A stretch of DNA of 64,000 nucleotides from Prevotella pallens ATCC 700821 (GCF_000220255.1 NZ_GL982513.1:1820936-1884935), one strand, 5' to 3'; shown: positions 45,333 through 55,362, counted from the first letter of the stretch. Translations and numbers: made by a program. Notes: generated by a model from the letters alone, not told the origin.

Positions 45333-45890
45333 ATGAATAAGATCGCGAATATCTCTTCGGATGCATCGTGTAACGAAATAGGTAGGATTGGAGGAAATAT
45401 TCCTGCTTGTCTTCTGAAAAATATAGATAGTTTTAAACACTATAAATTCTTTCTGATGGTTCAGAATCCAAGTGCTTCAAACGAATACTTATCTATCTTT
45501 GTGCCTGAAAGTTACGACACAATGGTGGATAATAATATCTATCCAAACTGCTCGCTAAAGGTATTTGTACACTCGTTTTCAGAGGAAAGCGACAATGACG
45601 ACTACACTTTAGAAGGAGTTCGTAAATGTTCTCTTACGAAATTTGAGGAGGTTCAGGACAACGAGTATGGCTTTATTACAAGCGGTAAGCACCCACAACT
45701 TATACAAGATGAGGACTATTACTTTGAAAAATTAAAAGAAGATGGATTCGATTTCTTCCTTCAAATAGACGAAGACTACTATCCTGATGGAGTGATTTCG
45801 GGCGATTACGTTCTCGGATATGGTGCAATGTACTTGTATAAGCATCGCAAAACAAACGAAATAATAGTTGGATTTTGGCAATATTCATAG
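45333..45890 (+). CDS. YwqG-like (DUF1963) protein, possible immunity-type protein
   Basis: The 185-residue protein is cytosolic and acidic. The C-terminal half, with SGKHPQLIQDEDYYFEKL near 112-129, FFLQIDEDY near 138-146 and YGAMYLYK near 162-169, resembles the YwqG/DUF1963 fold, where a GGxP, LLQID and G.G..YFF pattern is usual. DUF1963 proteins are often immunity partners of polymorphic toxins, but no toxin gene is nearby, so that role is only possible. The match is by pattern, not by search. Confidence 0.6.
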   Translation: MNKIANISSDASCNEIGRIGGNIPACLLKNIDSFKHYKFFLMVQNPSASNEYLSIFVPESYDTMVDNNIYPNCSLKVFVHSFSEESDNDDYTLEGVRKCSLTKFEEVQDNEYGFITSGKHPQLIQDEDYYFEKLKEDGFDFFLQIDEDYYPDGVISGDYVLGYGAMYLYKHRKTNEIIVGFWQYS

Positions 45891-46201
45891 GCTAACGACA
45901 TTACTTCATACTTGTAAAATCCTTATGCGTACATGTTTTTAGAGACCCTTTATAGGTGTACAGATAATCAACCGAATGAATAATTGGCTATTAACCAACT
46001 TATTACAAGAGATAAAAGATAAGATATTATGGGGCAAAAGAATGGTTTTTGCGGGATAAAACAATAAGAAAAGAAGTTGGAATACTATAGAAAAAGAACA
46101 TTTCCTATGTAGGATTATATCTCATACTACGCAGGAAATATCTATGGACTTAAAGGTACTTTTAAACGAAAAAACTTCTTATGCCCCTGTATAAACATTA
46201 G
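45891..46201. other. 311-bp region between the YwqG-like gene and the paralogue remnant
   Basis: No open frame or structure is convincing. It may be decayed coding sequence belonging to the remnant that follows, because the retained fragment lacks its first 90 residues. Confidence 0.4.
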
Positions 46202-46321
46202 TGTGCCCTATACGAGTCTTGTGGAGAATCGGAATTAAAAAAACTGATTAATTTCTTACCTAAGAAGAACAGAGATTTCTATGCTATTAAAGAAGCCATT
46301 GAGTTTGCACTGGCAGAATAG
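46202..46321 (+). pseudogene. C-terminal remnant of a paralogue of the gene at 44748
   Basis: The frame reads CGESELKKLINFLPKKNRDF and then YAIKEAIEFALAE before TAG, matching the last 33 residues of the protein at 44748 with only a few substitutions. A stop codon at 46199-46201 closes the frame directly upstream and no start codon is present, so it is a truncated duplicate. Confidence 0.85.
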
Positions 46322-46378
46322 TATGCTCAACAAAATAGCTTTATATTGCTATATGCCTATTCGAGGAATTACAGGCAC

Positions 46379-46909
46379 TTACTTAAATATAGAGAAGTTT
46401 ACACTACCATAGTTTCGATGCTCTATGAAGTGTGGGTTATTTGAGAAATCGTTACTTTTACCATGCTCAAACACAAATATTCCGTCTGGCGAAAGCAAGT
46501 TATGCTCGAATATAAGATTGGGAATGGTTTCTAGTTCTGGTAATGCGTATGGAGGATCGGCAAAGATAAGGTTAAACTTTTGATTACATGTTTTAAGAAA
46601 GCGAAATACATCTCCACGTATAAGTATGTGGTTTTCTACTTTTATCTTCTTCATACATTCCGCTATGAAGCGTGCGTGGTCGCGGTCTTTCTCTACACTT
46701 ATCACTTCTTTACAGCCTCGCGATATAAGTTCTAAGCTTATGCTTCCCGTGCCAGAAAATAGGTCAAGTGCCGTAATATCATCAAAATCGATATACCCAT
46801 TCAATACATTAAATATGTTTTCTTTGGCAAAATCGGTAGTAGGGCGTGCCTTAAAGGTACGTGGAATATCGAAGTGTCTGCCTTTGAACTGTCCTGTTAT
46901 TATGCGCAT
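46379..46909 (-). CDS. rsmD: 16S rRNA (guanine-966-N2)-methyltransferase
   Basis: RsmD methylates G966 of 16S rRNA in the 30S subunit. The 176-residue product has MRIITGQFKGR at the start, the RPTTD segment near 22-26, SAM motif I LDLFSGTGSISLE near 49-61 and the catalytic FADPPY near 114-119. The length is normal. It lies 45 bp downstream of the DUF3822 gene, the usual Bacteroidetes arrangement. Confidence 0.95.
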   Translation of the reverse strand: MRIITGQFKGRHFDIPRTFKARPTTDFAKENIFNVLNGYIDFDDITALDLFSGTGSISLELISRGCKEVISVEKDRDHARFIAECMKKIKVENHILIRGDVFRFLKTCNQKFNLIFADPPYALPELETIPNLIFEHNLLSPDGIFVFEHGKSNDFSNNPHFIEHRNYGSVNFSIFK

Positions 46910-46954
46910 AGCGTTTCGTTCTTATTTTCTTTTAGCTTAAACTTTATATTTGTT

Positions 46955-47767
46955 TCAGTCTAAATACAATGCCTTTAGGTCGTATGGTATATCTTTATGT
47001 GTTGCAATTGCAGCATTATTAAAGTCGCTTGCAAGTTCCAAAACGTGGTATTTACTAACAAATTGTTTCAATTCGGCACACAACTTGTCGATATTGGGAA
47101 TATCGCCTGCCATATAAAGTTCGCTATCTCCTCTATCCATTCCCATTAACTTCCATACGTAAAGCAAATAGTAAAGTATGTTTTGTGTATTATTTGCCTC
47201 ATAAGAATTGCAAAATTCAAATCTGTTACGCTGAAATCTAATTACCTCCATACGCTTATTATGAAAGTATGCAAAAAGCTTTTGGCGTATACCTGCAAAT
47301 GCGTACTTATATAAATGTGTCCATACTGCTTGCATTTGTGGCTGAATTTGTATATCGTCGAAATGATTTTCAATCACCATCATCAAGTCTTTGTTCACTG
47401 CAAACACAGCCACAGCATTTAGTTTTGGCATTGCGCTCGTTAGGATATCTTCGCTACGTTGCCATTTAAAGGTGTGTTTGTAGAGTGTTTCTGCATCTTG
47501 TTCCCTATATTCGTCTAACGGAACAAGCATCGTGGGAGCATCTATCACAACCAAAGCACGTTTATAGCCACTCTGTAAAAGTTCCGACTTCTTAAAGGCT
47601 TCTCGCAAATTAGCAGCTACAGCAATATTATTGTTCACATTATAGGGTTCGAACACTATATTGCCATCGGTTTGTGGGTCGCCAACGGCAAACAACATAT
47701 TCCCCTCACCTATACGGAGAGTTAGGCGTATGCATCTATCGGGAATGTTATTATCTATCTGAGCCAT
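46955..47767 (-). CDS. DUF3822 family protein
   Basis: The 270-residue protein matches the Bacteroidetes-specific DUF3822 family, with RLTLRIGEGNMLFAVGD near 14-30, ALVVIDAPTMLVP near 70-82 and an actin-like ATPase-type organisation. No signal peptide is present. Function unknown; the steady pairing with rsmD suggests a housekeeping link. Confidence 0.82.
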   Translation of the reverse strand: MAQIDNNIPDRCIRLTLRIGEGNMLFAVGDPQTDGNIVFEPYNVNNNIAVAANLREAFKKSELLQSGYKRALVVIDAPTMLVPLDEYREQDAETLYKHTFKWQRSEDILTSAMPKLNAVAVFAVNKDLMMVIENHFDDIQIQPQMQAVWTHLYKYAFAGIRQKLFAYFHNKRMEVIRFQRNRFEFCNSYEANNTQNILYYLLYVWKLMGMDRGDSELYMAGDIPNIDKLCAELKQFVSKYHVLELASDFNNAAIATHKDIPYDLKALYLD

Positions 47768-48073
47768 AGTTTATAAGTGCTGCAAACTTACGCATTTTTT
47801 TCCAATTACGTAGCTTTTCGCTCAATAAATGTAGATTATTGCTGGTACGCTTGCTTCCTTTCGTTCCTTTTCACTATGGTTGTTCAACATTTCAACAATG
47901 ATTCACATTTATTTCATCTAAAAATAATAGTATCACCAGTATACAAATAATATAACAAATGGCTGATTTAATAATAGTAACACCATAATATAAATTGTAA
48001 AATACTATGGAAAGAAATTGCAATAAGATAAAAATAACTAACTTTGTACCGCCATAATAAAATGTGCTAATAG
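47768..48073. other. 306-bp divergent intergenic region
   Basis: It should hold the promoters of DUF3822-rsmD (minus) and the RecD-like gene (plus). The best plus-strand match is TAACTTTG at about 48041-48048. No repeats or structures stand out. Confidence 0.45.
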
Positions 48074-49495
48074 ATGATACAAGACGAATTGATTTACCAA
48101 ATATTGCAAGACTTTGGCTTTGAGCCTACACACGATCAACGAAATGCTTTGCAAACCTTCGCTCAATTTATGACCGATAGAAGAGATAATGCAGTTATGA
48201 TACTACGTGGAAGTGCTGGAACTGGTAAAACTTCGCTTGCTGGAGCCATTGTTCGAGCTGTTACTCGGCTACGCATCAAAGTGTCGTTGTTAGCACCTAC
48301 GGGACGAGCTGCAAAGGTTTTCTCGCTCAATGCTGGACTAACCGCCTCTACCATACATCGTAAAATCTATCGCGAAAAAGCTTTTAATGGCACCGATGGT
48401 CAGTTTCAACTTAACAACAATATGTTTCGCAATATGCTGTTTATGGTAGACGAGGCCTCTATGATTAGTACTTCGCAAAACAACACTATGTTTGGCAGTG
48501 GTTGTTTGCTCGACGATTTAGTACAATACATCTATAATAGTGGTGGCAATTGTCGCCTGTTGCTCATTGGCGATAAGGCACAGCTACCTCCAGTAGGCGA
48601 ACAAGAAAGTCCAGCACTACGTTTCGATGTACTGCAAGGATATGGCTTACATGTCTACGAATGCGATCTGAACGAAGTGTTACGCCAAAGTCAGCATTCA
48701 GGAATATTGTGGAATGCCACCACCATTCGCCAAATGATTTCTCGGAACACAGCTACCCAATTACCCAAAATACGTTTAGAGGGATTTGCCGACATCTCCA
48801 TTGTCTCTGGCGATGAACTTATTGAGAGTATCGCATCAAGCTATGCTACTGTTGGAACCGACGAAACAATGGTGATAACACGCTCTAACAAACGAGCAAA
48901 CATTTTTAATCAAGGCATTCGCAATACCATTCTTGGTTGTGAAGACGAACTTACCACTGGCGATTTGGTTATGGTGGTAAAGAACAAATACCTGGAAAAA
49001 GACCGCAGCACCGATCTTTCGTTCATTGCAAACGGCGACCATGCCGTGGTGCGGCGTGTGCGCAACATTCGCGAGCTGTATGGTTTTCGTTTTGCCGACG
49101 TCTCTTTAGAGTTCCCAGATTATAATAAAACAGAATTAGACACGGTGGTCGTGCTCGACACGCTCGTTGCAGAAGCACCAGCACTAACACAGGAGCAGAA
49201 CACAAAACTATTTCAAAGTGTTATGGAAGATTATACCGATATACCACGAAAAGCAGACCGTATGAAGCAATTGCGTGAAGACCAATATTTTAATGCTATG
49301 CAAATAAAGTTCGGATATGCCGTTACATGCCACAAAGCGCAGGGCGGACAGTGGGCACATATCTATCTCGACCAAGGCTATATGACCGACGAAATGCTTA
49401 CAACCGACTATATTCACTGGTTATACACAGCTTTCACACGTGCCACTGAACACCTTTATTTAGTGAATTGGAACAAAAAACAAATTGCAGAATAA
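48074..49495 (+). CDS. RecD-like superfamily 1 DNA helicase
   Basis: The 473-residue protein has Walker A RGSAGTGKTSLAGAI near 45-59, a Walker B segment MLFMVDEASMIS near 122-133, motif III LLIGDKAQLPPVGE near 163-176 and a UvrD-like C-terminal domain with GYAVTCHKAQGGQW near 417-430 and YTAFTRATEHLYLV near 451-464. It is shorter than RecD2 because it lacks the long N-terminal region. It overlaps the SprT-like gene by one base (TAATG), so the two are translationally coupled. Confidence 0.9.
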   Translation: MIQDELIYQILQDFGFEPTHDQRNALQTFAQFMTDRRDNAVMILRGSAGTGKTSLAGAIVRAVTRLRIKVSLLAPTGRAAKVFSLNAGLTASTIHRKIYREKAFNGTDGQFQLNNNMFRNMLFMVDEASMISTSQNNTMFGSGCLLDDLVQYIYNSGGNCRLLLIGDKAQLPPVGEQESPALRFDVLQGYGLHVYECDLNEVLRQSQHSGILWNATTIRQMISRNTATQLPKIRLEGFADISIVSGDELIESIASSYATVGTDETMVITRSNKRANIFNQGIRNTILGCEDELTTGDLVMVVKNKYLEKDRSTDLSFIANGDHAVVRRVRNIRELYGFRFADVSLEFPDYNKTELDTVVVLDTLVAEAPALTQEQNTKLFQSVMEDYTDIPRKADRMKQLREDQYFNAMQIKFGYAVTCHKAQGGQWAHIYLDQGYMTDEMLTTDYIHWLYTAFTRATEHLYLVNWNKKQIAE

Positions 49496-50157
49496 TGGAT
49501 ATAACAATAGCTTATCTTAAAGCAGCCTTCAACAAATACAATGAAGAAATATTTGGAAACACACTTCCAATACCAAACCTGCGTGTGTCCAACGCTAAAC
49601 AAAGATTAGGCTCTATGAGCTATCGCATACAAAGAGTATGGGGAAAAACACATCGTAGCTTCACTATTTCGATATCTAACTATTACGATACTCCACAATC
49701 GCTCATAGAAGACACGCTTATACACGAAATGATTCACTACGAAATAGCCTATAAAAACCTGAAAGATACATCGGCACACGGCACTTTGTTTCGCCAAAGA
49801 ATGGAGGAAATAAACCGCAAACACCATCGAAACATTACCATAAGCAAGCGTATGATGGACTATGCGCCACGCCTAGACGACCCGACAGAAACCTTTCTTG
49901 TGCTAGCAATAGAACTGAACGACGGTTCGCATCTGCTTAGCTCCGTTGCACGAACAGCGATAGCAAACTTGGAAAGTCAGATGAAAAGAGTGTCGAAGAT
50001 AAGCAACTACGGCTGGTATGTTACGCAAGACCCTTACTTTCGTAACTTTTCGAGAGTACGAAGCTTGCGTGCCCACGCAGTATCGGCAGAAGAATTTGCT
50101 CGCCTTACTGCACAAATGACATTAATAAGAGACAAAAGTGGGTGGACAGAACCATAG
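49495..50157 (+). CDS. SprT-like zinc metalloprotease domain protein
   Basis: I start the gene at the ATG at 49495, which shares a base with the helicase stop codon. The 220-residue protein contains LRVSNAKQRLGSMSYR near 27-42 and the zinc motif HEMIHYE near 79-85 with a second His-containing segment downstream (SAHGTLFRQRM). SprT/SPRTN-type proteases in eukaryotes degrade DNA-protein crosslinks. Coupling to a RecD-like helicase suggests, but does not prove, a shared DNA-repair role. Confidence 0.85.
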   Translation: MDITIAYLKAAFNKYNEEIFGNTLPIPNLRVSNAKQRLGSMSYRIQRVWGKTHRSFTISISNYYDTPQSLIEDTLIHEMIHYEIAYKNLKDTSAHGTLFRQRMEEINRKHHRNITISKRMMDYAPRLDDPTETFLVLAIELNDGSHLLSSVARTAIANLESQMKRVSKISNYGWYVTQDPYFRNFSRVRSLRAHAVSAEEFARLTAQMTLIRDKSGWTEP

Positions 50158-50175
50158 CCACCCGCATGTTATAGC

Positions 50176-51828
50176 CTACTCCTTAGACTTTGAATAATAA
50201 TGCTCTTTGTTGGTTTTAAGGTCGAGCCAGCCACTAACGCCGTCCTTCACTATGTGGTAAAAGTATCGAGTGCTCTGTTCCAACTCATCGTAAACAGGTG
50301 TGTCGTTGTACGAATAGATGCCCACTTTGCCATCTTTGTAGAAATAAATATATCCATCGTTGTGCATCATAATAGAGTCGTAGACCATCGGAAGAATTGT
50401 TTCGCCCTTTAGAGTCCGCACAGGATAAGTCTCCAATGGTCTTTCCCAATCACCATATTTTACTATACCTTCCTTAGGTTCCACATCGTTTGGCTGTTTA
50501 TAATCGTAAGCAAGAATACCAAATTTGCCATTTCTCCCTACTCTTATCCATTCTGGACGTACATCGAGAGCTCCCAGAAACCAACTGTTTCCATTGCATC
50601 TGTACTCTTTTTTACCATCAAGAAAGGAAATGGAATCGGTAGGTTGGCAGTCTGAAAGCACGTAACGCTTGTCTTCTTCGCACGTTACACCAGGTCCGGC
50701 AGTGTAGTATTTCAGCTGGTATTGCCCACGTTTCTTTAGCAAACTATATGTCCAATGAGGTACAGTGCCACAAACTCTCAACTGTATTTTCCAAGGATTT
50801 TTCATTTTTTTCCCCATTTCATCGTAGTAAAAAGCACCCTTTTCGTTCAGCACATTTATGCAACCAATCATACAATTAGGTATTTCATACGCAACCAAAA
50901 CGTTTCCCAAGTCGAGCTTTTGAAGGTAAAGATTGTACACATCAACCCCTTTCTTTGTATGCGCAATAATAAAACGCTCTCCACAAATAATGCTGTCGTA
51001 ATCTTGTTTCAGCATATTTTCGCCGAAAGCGTTCACCAATTGGCACCTACCTTCGTCCGTTTTCTTAACGTTCAGGAAGTATTTAAGAACAATATTCATG
51101 AAGTCGTAGGGTGCAGCAGCATCGTATTTATTTCCTGCTTCTGTTAGTTCTGCAGGTTGACAGTCACGAGATAATTTCACGAACTGGTCGCCTTTAATCG
51201 TTGGAAGCAACAAATAATTGAATGATCTATAAGCGAATAGCAAAACCGTCTTCCCACCTTTTAGTTCTAAAACAAGCGGACTCAATGGTTGAGATTCCCC
51301 ACGCCAGGTTGTAACCGAGTCTGGAACACACGAAGAAGTAGTTATTACGCGGTATGCATACCTATCAGCTTTGGTATAACGCAGCTGTTGAATAAACGCA
51401 AGGTCGGATCGTAAGAACTTTAAAACATAATTCGATTTTTCTTCATTGCGCTTCCAGTTGCCGTCTTCTTTGATATCGAACGTCTTGCAAACATAGCTTT
51501 CGAGAGCTATGGGACGCAGATTATCTACATCAACGAAACGCTCTCTCGCCTTTTCAATATCGTTTCTACTTAGTGTATCATTGCAAGAATATAAATCCCA
51601 GACCATCTGATAAGCTACGGAAGCTTTACTTATACTTATTTCTTTTCGATCTATTTGCAGACGTCTTTGAGCATAACGGTCGGTGCCAACTTTTTTATAA
51701 AGGTCTATCCAACTGCCATTTGCGTCGTAACCTATGGCATCTACATCGGGCAAAGACAGTCGTTGCTGCGCATAAAGACTGGTTGCCATACAGTAAAAAA
51801 ATAGAAAAAGGAAAATATTTTTCTTCAT
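50176..51828 (-). CDS. Secreted WG-repeat-like protein of unknown function
   Basis: The 550-residue protein begins with a signal peptide (MKKNIFLFLFFYCMATSLYA) and has no later membrane helix. Several segments, such as GRNGKFGILAYDYK near 458-471, GKVGIYSYNDTPVYDEL near 509-525 and GVSGWLDLKTNKEHYY near 533-548, resemble degenerate WG beta-hairpin repeats. No catalytic motif is seen. It lies convergent with the SprT-like gene (18-bp gap) and has no same-strand partner. Confidence 0.65.
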   Translation of the reverse strand: MKKNIFLFLFFYCMATSLYAQQRLSLPDVDAIGYDANGSWIDLYKKVGTDRYAQRRLQIDRKEISISKASVAYQMVWDLYSCNDTLSRNDIEKARERFVDVDNLRPIALESYVCKTFDIKEDGNWKRNEEKSNYVLKFLRSDLAFIQQLRYTKADRYAYRVITTSSCVPDSVTTWRGESQPLSPLVLELKGGKTVLLFAYRSFNYLLLPTIKGDQFVKLSRDCQPAELTEAGNKYDAAAPYDFMNIVLKYFLNVKKTDEGRCQLVNAFGENMLKQDYDSIICGERFIIAHTKKGVDVYNLYLQKLDLGNVLVAYEIPNCMIGCINVLNEKGAFYYDEMGKKMKNPWKIQLRVCGTVPHWTYSLLKKRGQYQLKYYTAGPGVTCEEDKRYVLSDCQPTDSISFLDGKKEYRCNGNSWFLGALDVRPEWIRVGRNGKFGILAYDYKQPNDVEPKEGIVKYGDWERPLETYPVRTLKGETILPMVYDSIMMHNDGYIYFYKDGKVGIYSYNDTPVYDELEQSTRYFYHIVKDGVSGWLDLKTNKEHYYSKSKE

Positions 51829-52297
51829 AAGTACATTTATTTTTGAGACAAAGATAAGAAATTTGAAGAATAAAGGCCTGCATTTTAAGAAACTTTATGA
51901 TGGTACGAATTTATATATTGATAGACGGAACAGGGGGAGGAGTTTAGCTAAAGCGTTAAAACTACAGAACAAGCACGACTTTAATATTTGCGATTATCTA
52001 ACGCACACTTAAGGCATCATAGCGTTTTAAAAACAGCAAAAATATTGTTCGGATAACTATTTAATACTCAACATACTACAAAAAGCTATCGTTTTGCCTT
52101 GCAAAAGAGCCTATTTGGCAATGCAAAAGAGCCTGTTTGATTGTGTGAAACAAGCTCTTTTAAAAAGTTAGAAACATAGAATACATAATATTCCTACAAG
52201 CACTAATATTAAAAAAACTAAAAATAGCCTATTATATAAGGTGTATGGAAAAAGTTTGCTTACTTTTGCGCCCTTGAATAATGTTACTTATGCTGAT
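51829..52297. other. 469-bp divergent region upstream of topA with a repeat array
   Basis: It contains the GCAAAAGAGCC array and, at 52261-52268, TACTTTTG, a -7 box about 30 bp before the topA ATG. No gene is seen. Confidence 0.55.
52079..52165. repeat. GCAAAAGAGCC array (two clear and two degenerate units, 22-bp period)
   Basis: GCAAAAGAGCCT falls at 52101 and 52123, 22 bp apart, with degraded units on both sides (about 52079 and 52145). The last unit ends with AGCTCTTTT, the inverted form of AAAAGAGC. The sequence resembles the array near 25.2 kb. Confidence 0.75.
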
Positions 52298-54643
52298 ATG
52301 CAAGAAAACTTAGTTATAGTGGAAAGCCCTGCAAAGGCGAAGACAATAGAGAAGTTCTTAGGTGAAGACTTTAAAGTTATGTCGTCGTACGGACATATTC
52401 GTGATTTGAAAAAGAAAGAGCTGAGTGTGGATTTGGACACTTTAGAAGCTAATTACGAAATTCCGGAAGAGAAGAAGAAGGTTGTTTCAGAACTTAAAAA
52501 GAACGCAAAAGCCGCCAAAAAGGTTTGGTTGGCATCCGATGAAGACCGCGAAGGAGAAGCCATAAGTTGGCACCTTTGCGAAGTTTTAGGTCTCGACGAA
52601 GCAAAAACAAGTCGCATTGTGTTCCACGAAATTACGAAACCAGCCATTCTTGCCGCCATTCAGAATCCCCGTCATTTGGATATGAACCTTGTAAACGCAC
52701 AGCAAGCACGCCGTGTCTTGGACCGTTTGGTAGGTTTCCGCCTGTCTCCGGTGTTGTGGCGCAAAGTAAAACCAGCTCTAAGCGCAGGACGCGTGCAAAG
52801 TGTCGCCGTACGATTGATAGTAGAACGTGAGCGTGAGATACAAGATTTCAAGTCTGAACCTTATTACAGAATAAATGCTATTTTCGCTGCTACAAGCGAA
52901 GATGGTACCAAAAACGAAGTAAAGGCAGAGCTAAACAAACGTTTTTCTACACACGAAGAAGCATTGGAGTTTCTAGAACAATGCAAAACTGCATCATTCC
53001 GGATATCTTCTATAGCTAAGAAACCGCTGAAACGCACTCCTGCCCCCCCATTCACAACATCTACATTACAACAAGAAGCCGCACGTAAACTTGGTTTTAC
53101 TGTAAGTCAAACTATGATGGTGGCACAACGGTTGTACGAAGCAGGACGTATTACATATATGCGTACCGACAGTGTAAATCTCTCATCACTTGCCATCAAT
53201 ACAGCTAAAACAGAGATAGAGAAACACTATGGTTCAGAATATAGCCAGGTGCGGAAGTATCATACCAGCAGCAAAGGTGCACAAGAAGCACACGAAGCTA
53301 TCCGTCCAACCGATATGAGTGCACACAGTATAGACGGAACAAGTCAGGAAAAACGTCTTTACGACCTTATTTGGAAGCGCACAGCAGCATCGCAAATGGC
53401 AGATGCAAAAATAGACAAAACTACTGTTGCTATTAGTATTCTCAACGCAGAAGGACACGAGACAGCCGATTTACAGTTTGTTGCGATGGGAGAAGTTATT
53501 ACATTCGATGGCTTTTTAAAAGTTTATCGAGAGTCTACCGATGATGAGAATGAAGGGGAAGACACAACGCATGCATTGCCAGCAATGAACAACGGCCAGA
53601 TTTTGGAACGACGTAGCATTGTTTCTACCGAACGTTACTCAATGGGACCAAGTCGCTATACAGAAGCAAGTTTGGTACATAAACTCGAAGAGTTGGGCAT
53701 TGGTCGTCCATCAACATACGCTCCAACCATATCTACCATTCAGCAACGCGAGTACGTTCAGAAGGGAGAAAAGAAAGGGGAAGAACGCACATACATCGTA
53801 GACACATTGCAGGCACTAAAGATTACCTCAAAGAACAAGAAGGAAATGGCTGGTGCAGATAAGGGTAAACTTATTCCAACCGATATTGGCATTGTAGTAA
53901 ACGACTTTCTCATGGAGAACTTCCCTGACATTATGGATTATAATTTCACAGCTAAAGTAGAGCAAGAGTTCGATAAAATTTCTGAAGGGAAGGCGAAATG
54001 GAACACTGCAATGAAAGATTTCTATAAGCATTTCGAGCCCGAAGTGGAATCTGTAATGAATGCACGGTCAGAACATAAGGCTGGTGAACGCGAATTGGGA
54101 GTAGACCCTAAGACCAATAAGCCCGTATTTGTAAAGATTGGACGCTTCGGCCCTGTTGTACAAATTGGTACTGCCGATGATACGGACAAGCCACGTTTCG
54201 CGCAGATTCCAGCGGATAAGAGTATGGAAACACTTACGCTCGCCGATGCATTGGAACTGTTTAAGTTGCCACGCACTGTAGGACAGTTTGAAGGAACTAA
54301 TGTTGTGATTGGTGCAGGGCGTTTTGGTCCATACATAATGCACAATAAAAAGTATGTATCACTGCCCAAAGAGGAAGACCCTTTGACGGTTTCATTAGAC
54401 ACTGCCATACGTTTAATAGAAACAAAACGTCTCCAAGATGCACAAAGACACCTTAAACAGTTTGACGAAGACCCTAAATTAGAAATAATGAACGGTCGCT
54501 ATGGTCCATACATAGCATACGATGGAAAGAACTATCGTATTCCGAAAACAATGCACGACAAAGCCTCTGAACTTACGTATGAGGAATGTCAAGACATTAT
54601 AAAGAATGCACCCGAACCCAAAACAAAGCGTAAACGCAAATAA
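52298..54643 (+). CDS. topA: DNA topoisomerase I
   Basis: TopA relaxes negative supercoils by a 5'-phosphotyrosine intermediate. The open frame starts at 52241, but I choose the ATG at 52298 (MQENLVIVESPAKAKT), the usual start, since the promoter box lies between them. The 781-residue enzyme has the toprim VESPAKAKTIEKFLG near 8-22 and SDEDREGEAISWH near 83-95, the active-site Tyr287 in GRITYMRTDS, and a C-terminus of topoisomerase C-terminal repeats (RFGPVVQIG, RFGPYIMHNKKY, RYGPYIAYDGK) instead of cysteine zinc fingers. It is followed by aroK. Confidence 0.97.
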   Translation: MQENLVIVESPAKAKTIEKFLGEDFKVMSSYGHIRDLKKKELSVDLDTLEANYEIPEEKKKVVSELKKNAKAAKKVWLASDEDREGEAISWHLCEVLGLDEAKTSRIVFHEITKPAILAAIQNPRHLDMNLVNAQQARRVLDRLVGFRLSPVLWRKVKPALSAGRVQSVAVRLIVEREREIQDFKSEPYYRINAIFAATSEDGTKNEVKAELNKRFSTHEEALEFLEQCKTASFRISSIAKKPLKRTPAPPFTTSTLQQEAARKLGFTVSQTMMVAQRLYEAGRITYMRTDSVNLSSLAINTAKTEIEKHYGSEYSQVRKYHTSSKGAQEAHEAIRPTDMSAHSIDGTSQEKRLYDLIWKRTAASQMADAKIDKTTVAISILNAEGHETADLQFVAMGEVITFDGFLKVYRESTDDENEGEDTTHALPAMNNGQILERRSIVSTERYSMGPSRYTEASLVHKLEELGIGRPSTYAPTISTIQQREYVQKGEKKGEERTYIVDTLQALKITSKNKKEMAGADKGKLIPTDIGIVVNDFLMENFPDIMDYNFTAKVEQEFDKISEGKAKWNTAMKDFYKHFEPEVESVMNARSEHKAGERELGVDPKTNKPVFVKIGRFGPVVQIGTADDTDKPRFAQIPADKSMETLTLADALELFKLPRTVGQFEGTNVVIGAGRFGPYIMHNKKYVSLPKEEDPLTVSLDTAIRLIETKRLQDAQRHLKQFDEDPKLEIMNGRYGPYIAYDGKNYRIPKTMHDKASELTYEECQDIIKNAPEPKTKRKRK

Positions 54644-54653
54644 ATAAAATCAT

Positions 54654-54678
54654 CTGCCTCCCTTATTAGGGTAGGCAG
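54654..54678 (+). promoter_or_regulatory. Intercistronic hairpin between topA and aroK
   Basis: CTGCCTCCCT pairs with AGGGTAGGCAG (one bulge) around a 4-nt loop, without a T-tract. It may attenuate or process the topA-aroK transcript. Confidence 0.5.
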
Positions 54679-54691
54679 AGACACAAAAAGA

Positions 54692-55282
54692 ATGACCGAG
54701 AGCCTACAAAATACTCCAAACCGAATTATAATAATAGGTTATATGGGCGCTGGAAAAACCACGCTTGGTTGGGCTTTGTCTAAAATTCTCAATTTCAAAT
54801 TCTACGATTTAGACTGGTATATAGAGACACGAATGCACAAAACTATATCCCAGATATTTGAAGAACGGGGTGAAGAGGGATTTAGAATTATTGAACGAAA
54901 TATGTTACATGAGGTTGCCGAGTTTGAAAACGTTATTATTGCTTGCGGAGGAGGAACCCCTTGCTTCTTCGATAATATGGAATACCTTAACAAACAAGGC
55001 GAAACGATATATATGAATGCAACTGCCGACATTATATGCCAGCATCTTAATATTAGCAGAAACGTTCGGCCATTGTTGAAAGATAAGACGGAATACGAAG
55101 TAAAAGTCTTTGTAAAGAAACAAATAGAAGAACGAGACATCTACTACAAACAGGCTAAACACATTATAAAAGTGCATTTAATGGACAATCGTAAGAAAAT
55201 AAATGCAATGGCAAAACAACTTATTTCAATAATAGAAATGAGCCGAAAGGCTTTACCCACAATAGAAAAGAATAATAAATAA
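54692..55282 (+). CDS. aroK: Shikimate kinase
   Basis: The enzyme phosphorylates shikimate at the 3-hydroxyl in the aromatic amino-acid pathway. The 196-residue product has the P-loop IIIGYMGAGKTTLGWAL near 13-29, the shikimate-binding DLDWYIETR near 44-52 with F..ERGE..FR near 63-72, and the GGGTPC motif near 88-93. The lid with RPLLK is near 128-132. It sits between topA and speA on the same strand. Confidence 0.95.
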   Translation: MTESLQNTPNRIIIIGYMGAGKTTLGWALSKILNFKFYDLDWYIETRMHKTISQIFEERGEEGFRIIERNMLHEVAEFENVIIACGGGTPCFFDNMEYLNKQGETIYMNATADIICQHLNISRNVRPLLKDKTEYEVKVFVKKQIEERDIYYKQAKHIIKVHLMDNRKKINAMAKQLISIIEMSRKALPTIEKNNK

Positions 55283-55362
55283 GAATACTATTTCATTATT
55301 GAGAGCTGTATCTAGCCGAATAGTATCGGTAAAAAAGTTCTCTAAAAACACAACAAATAGGT

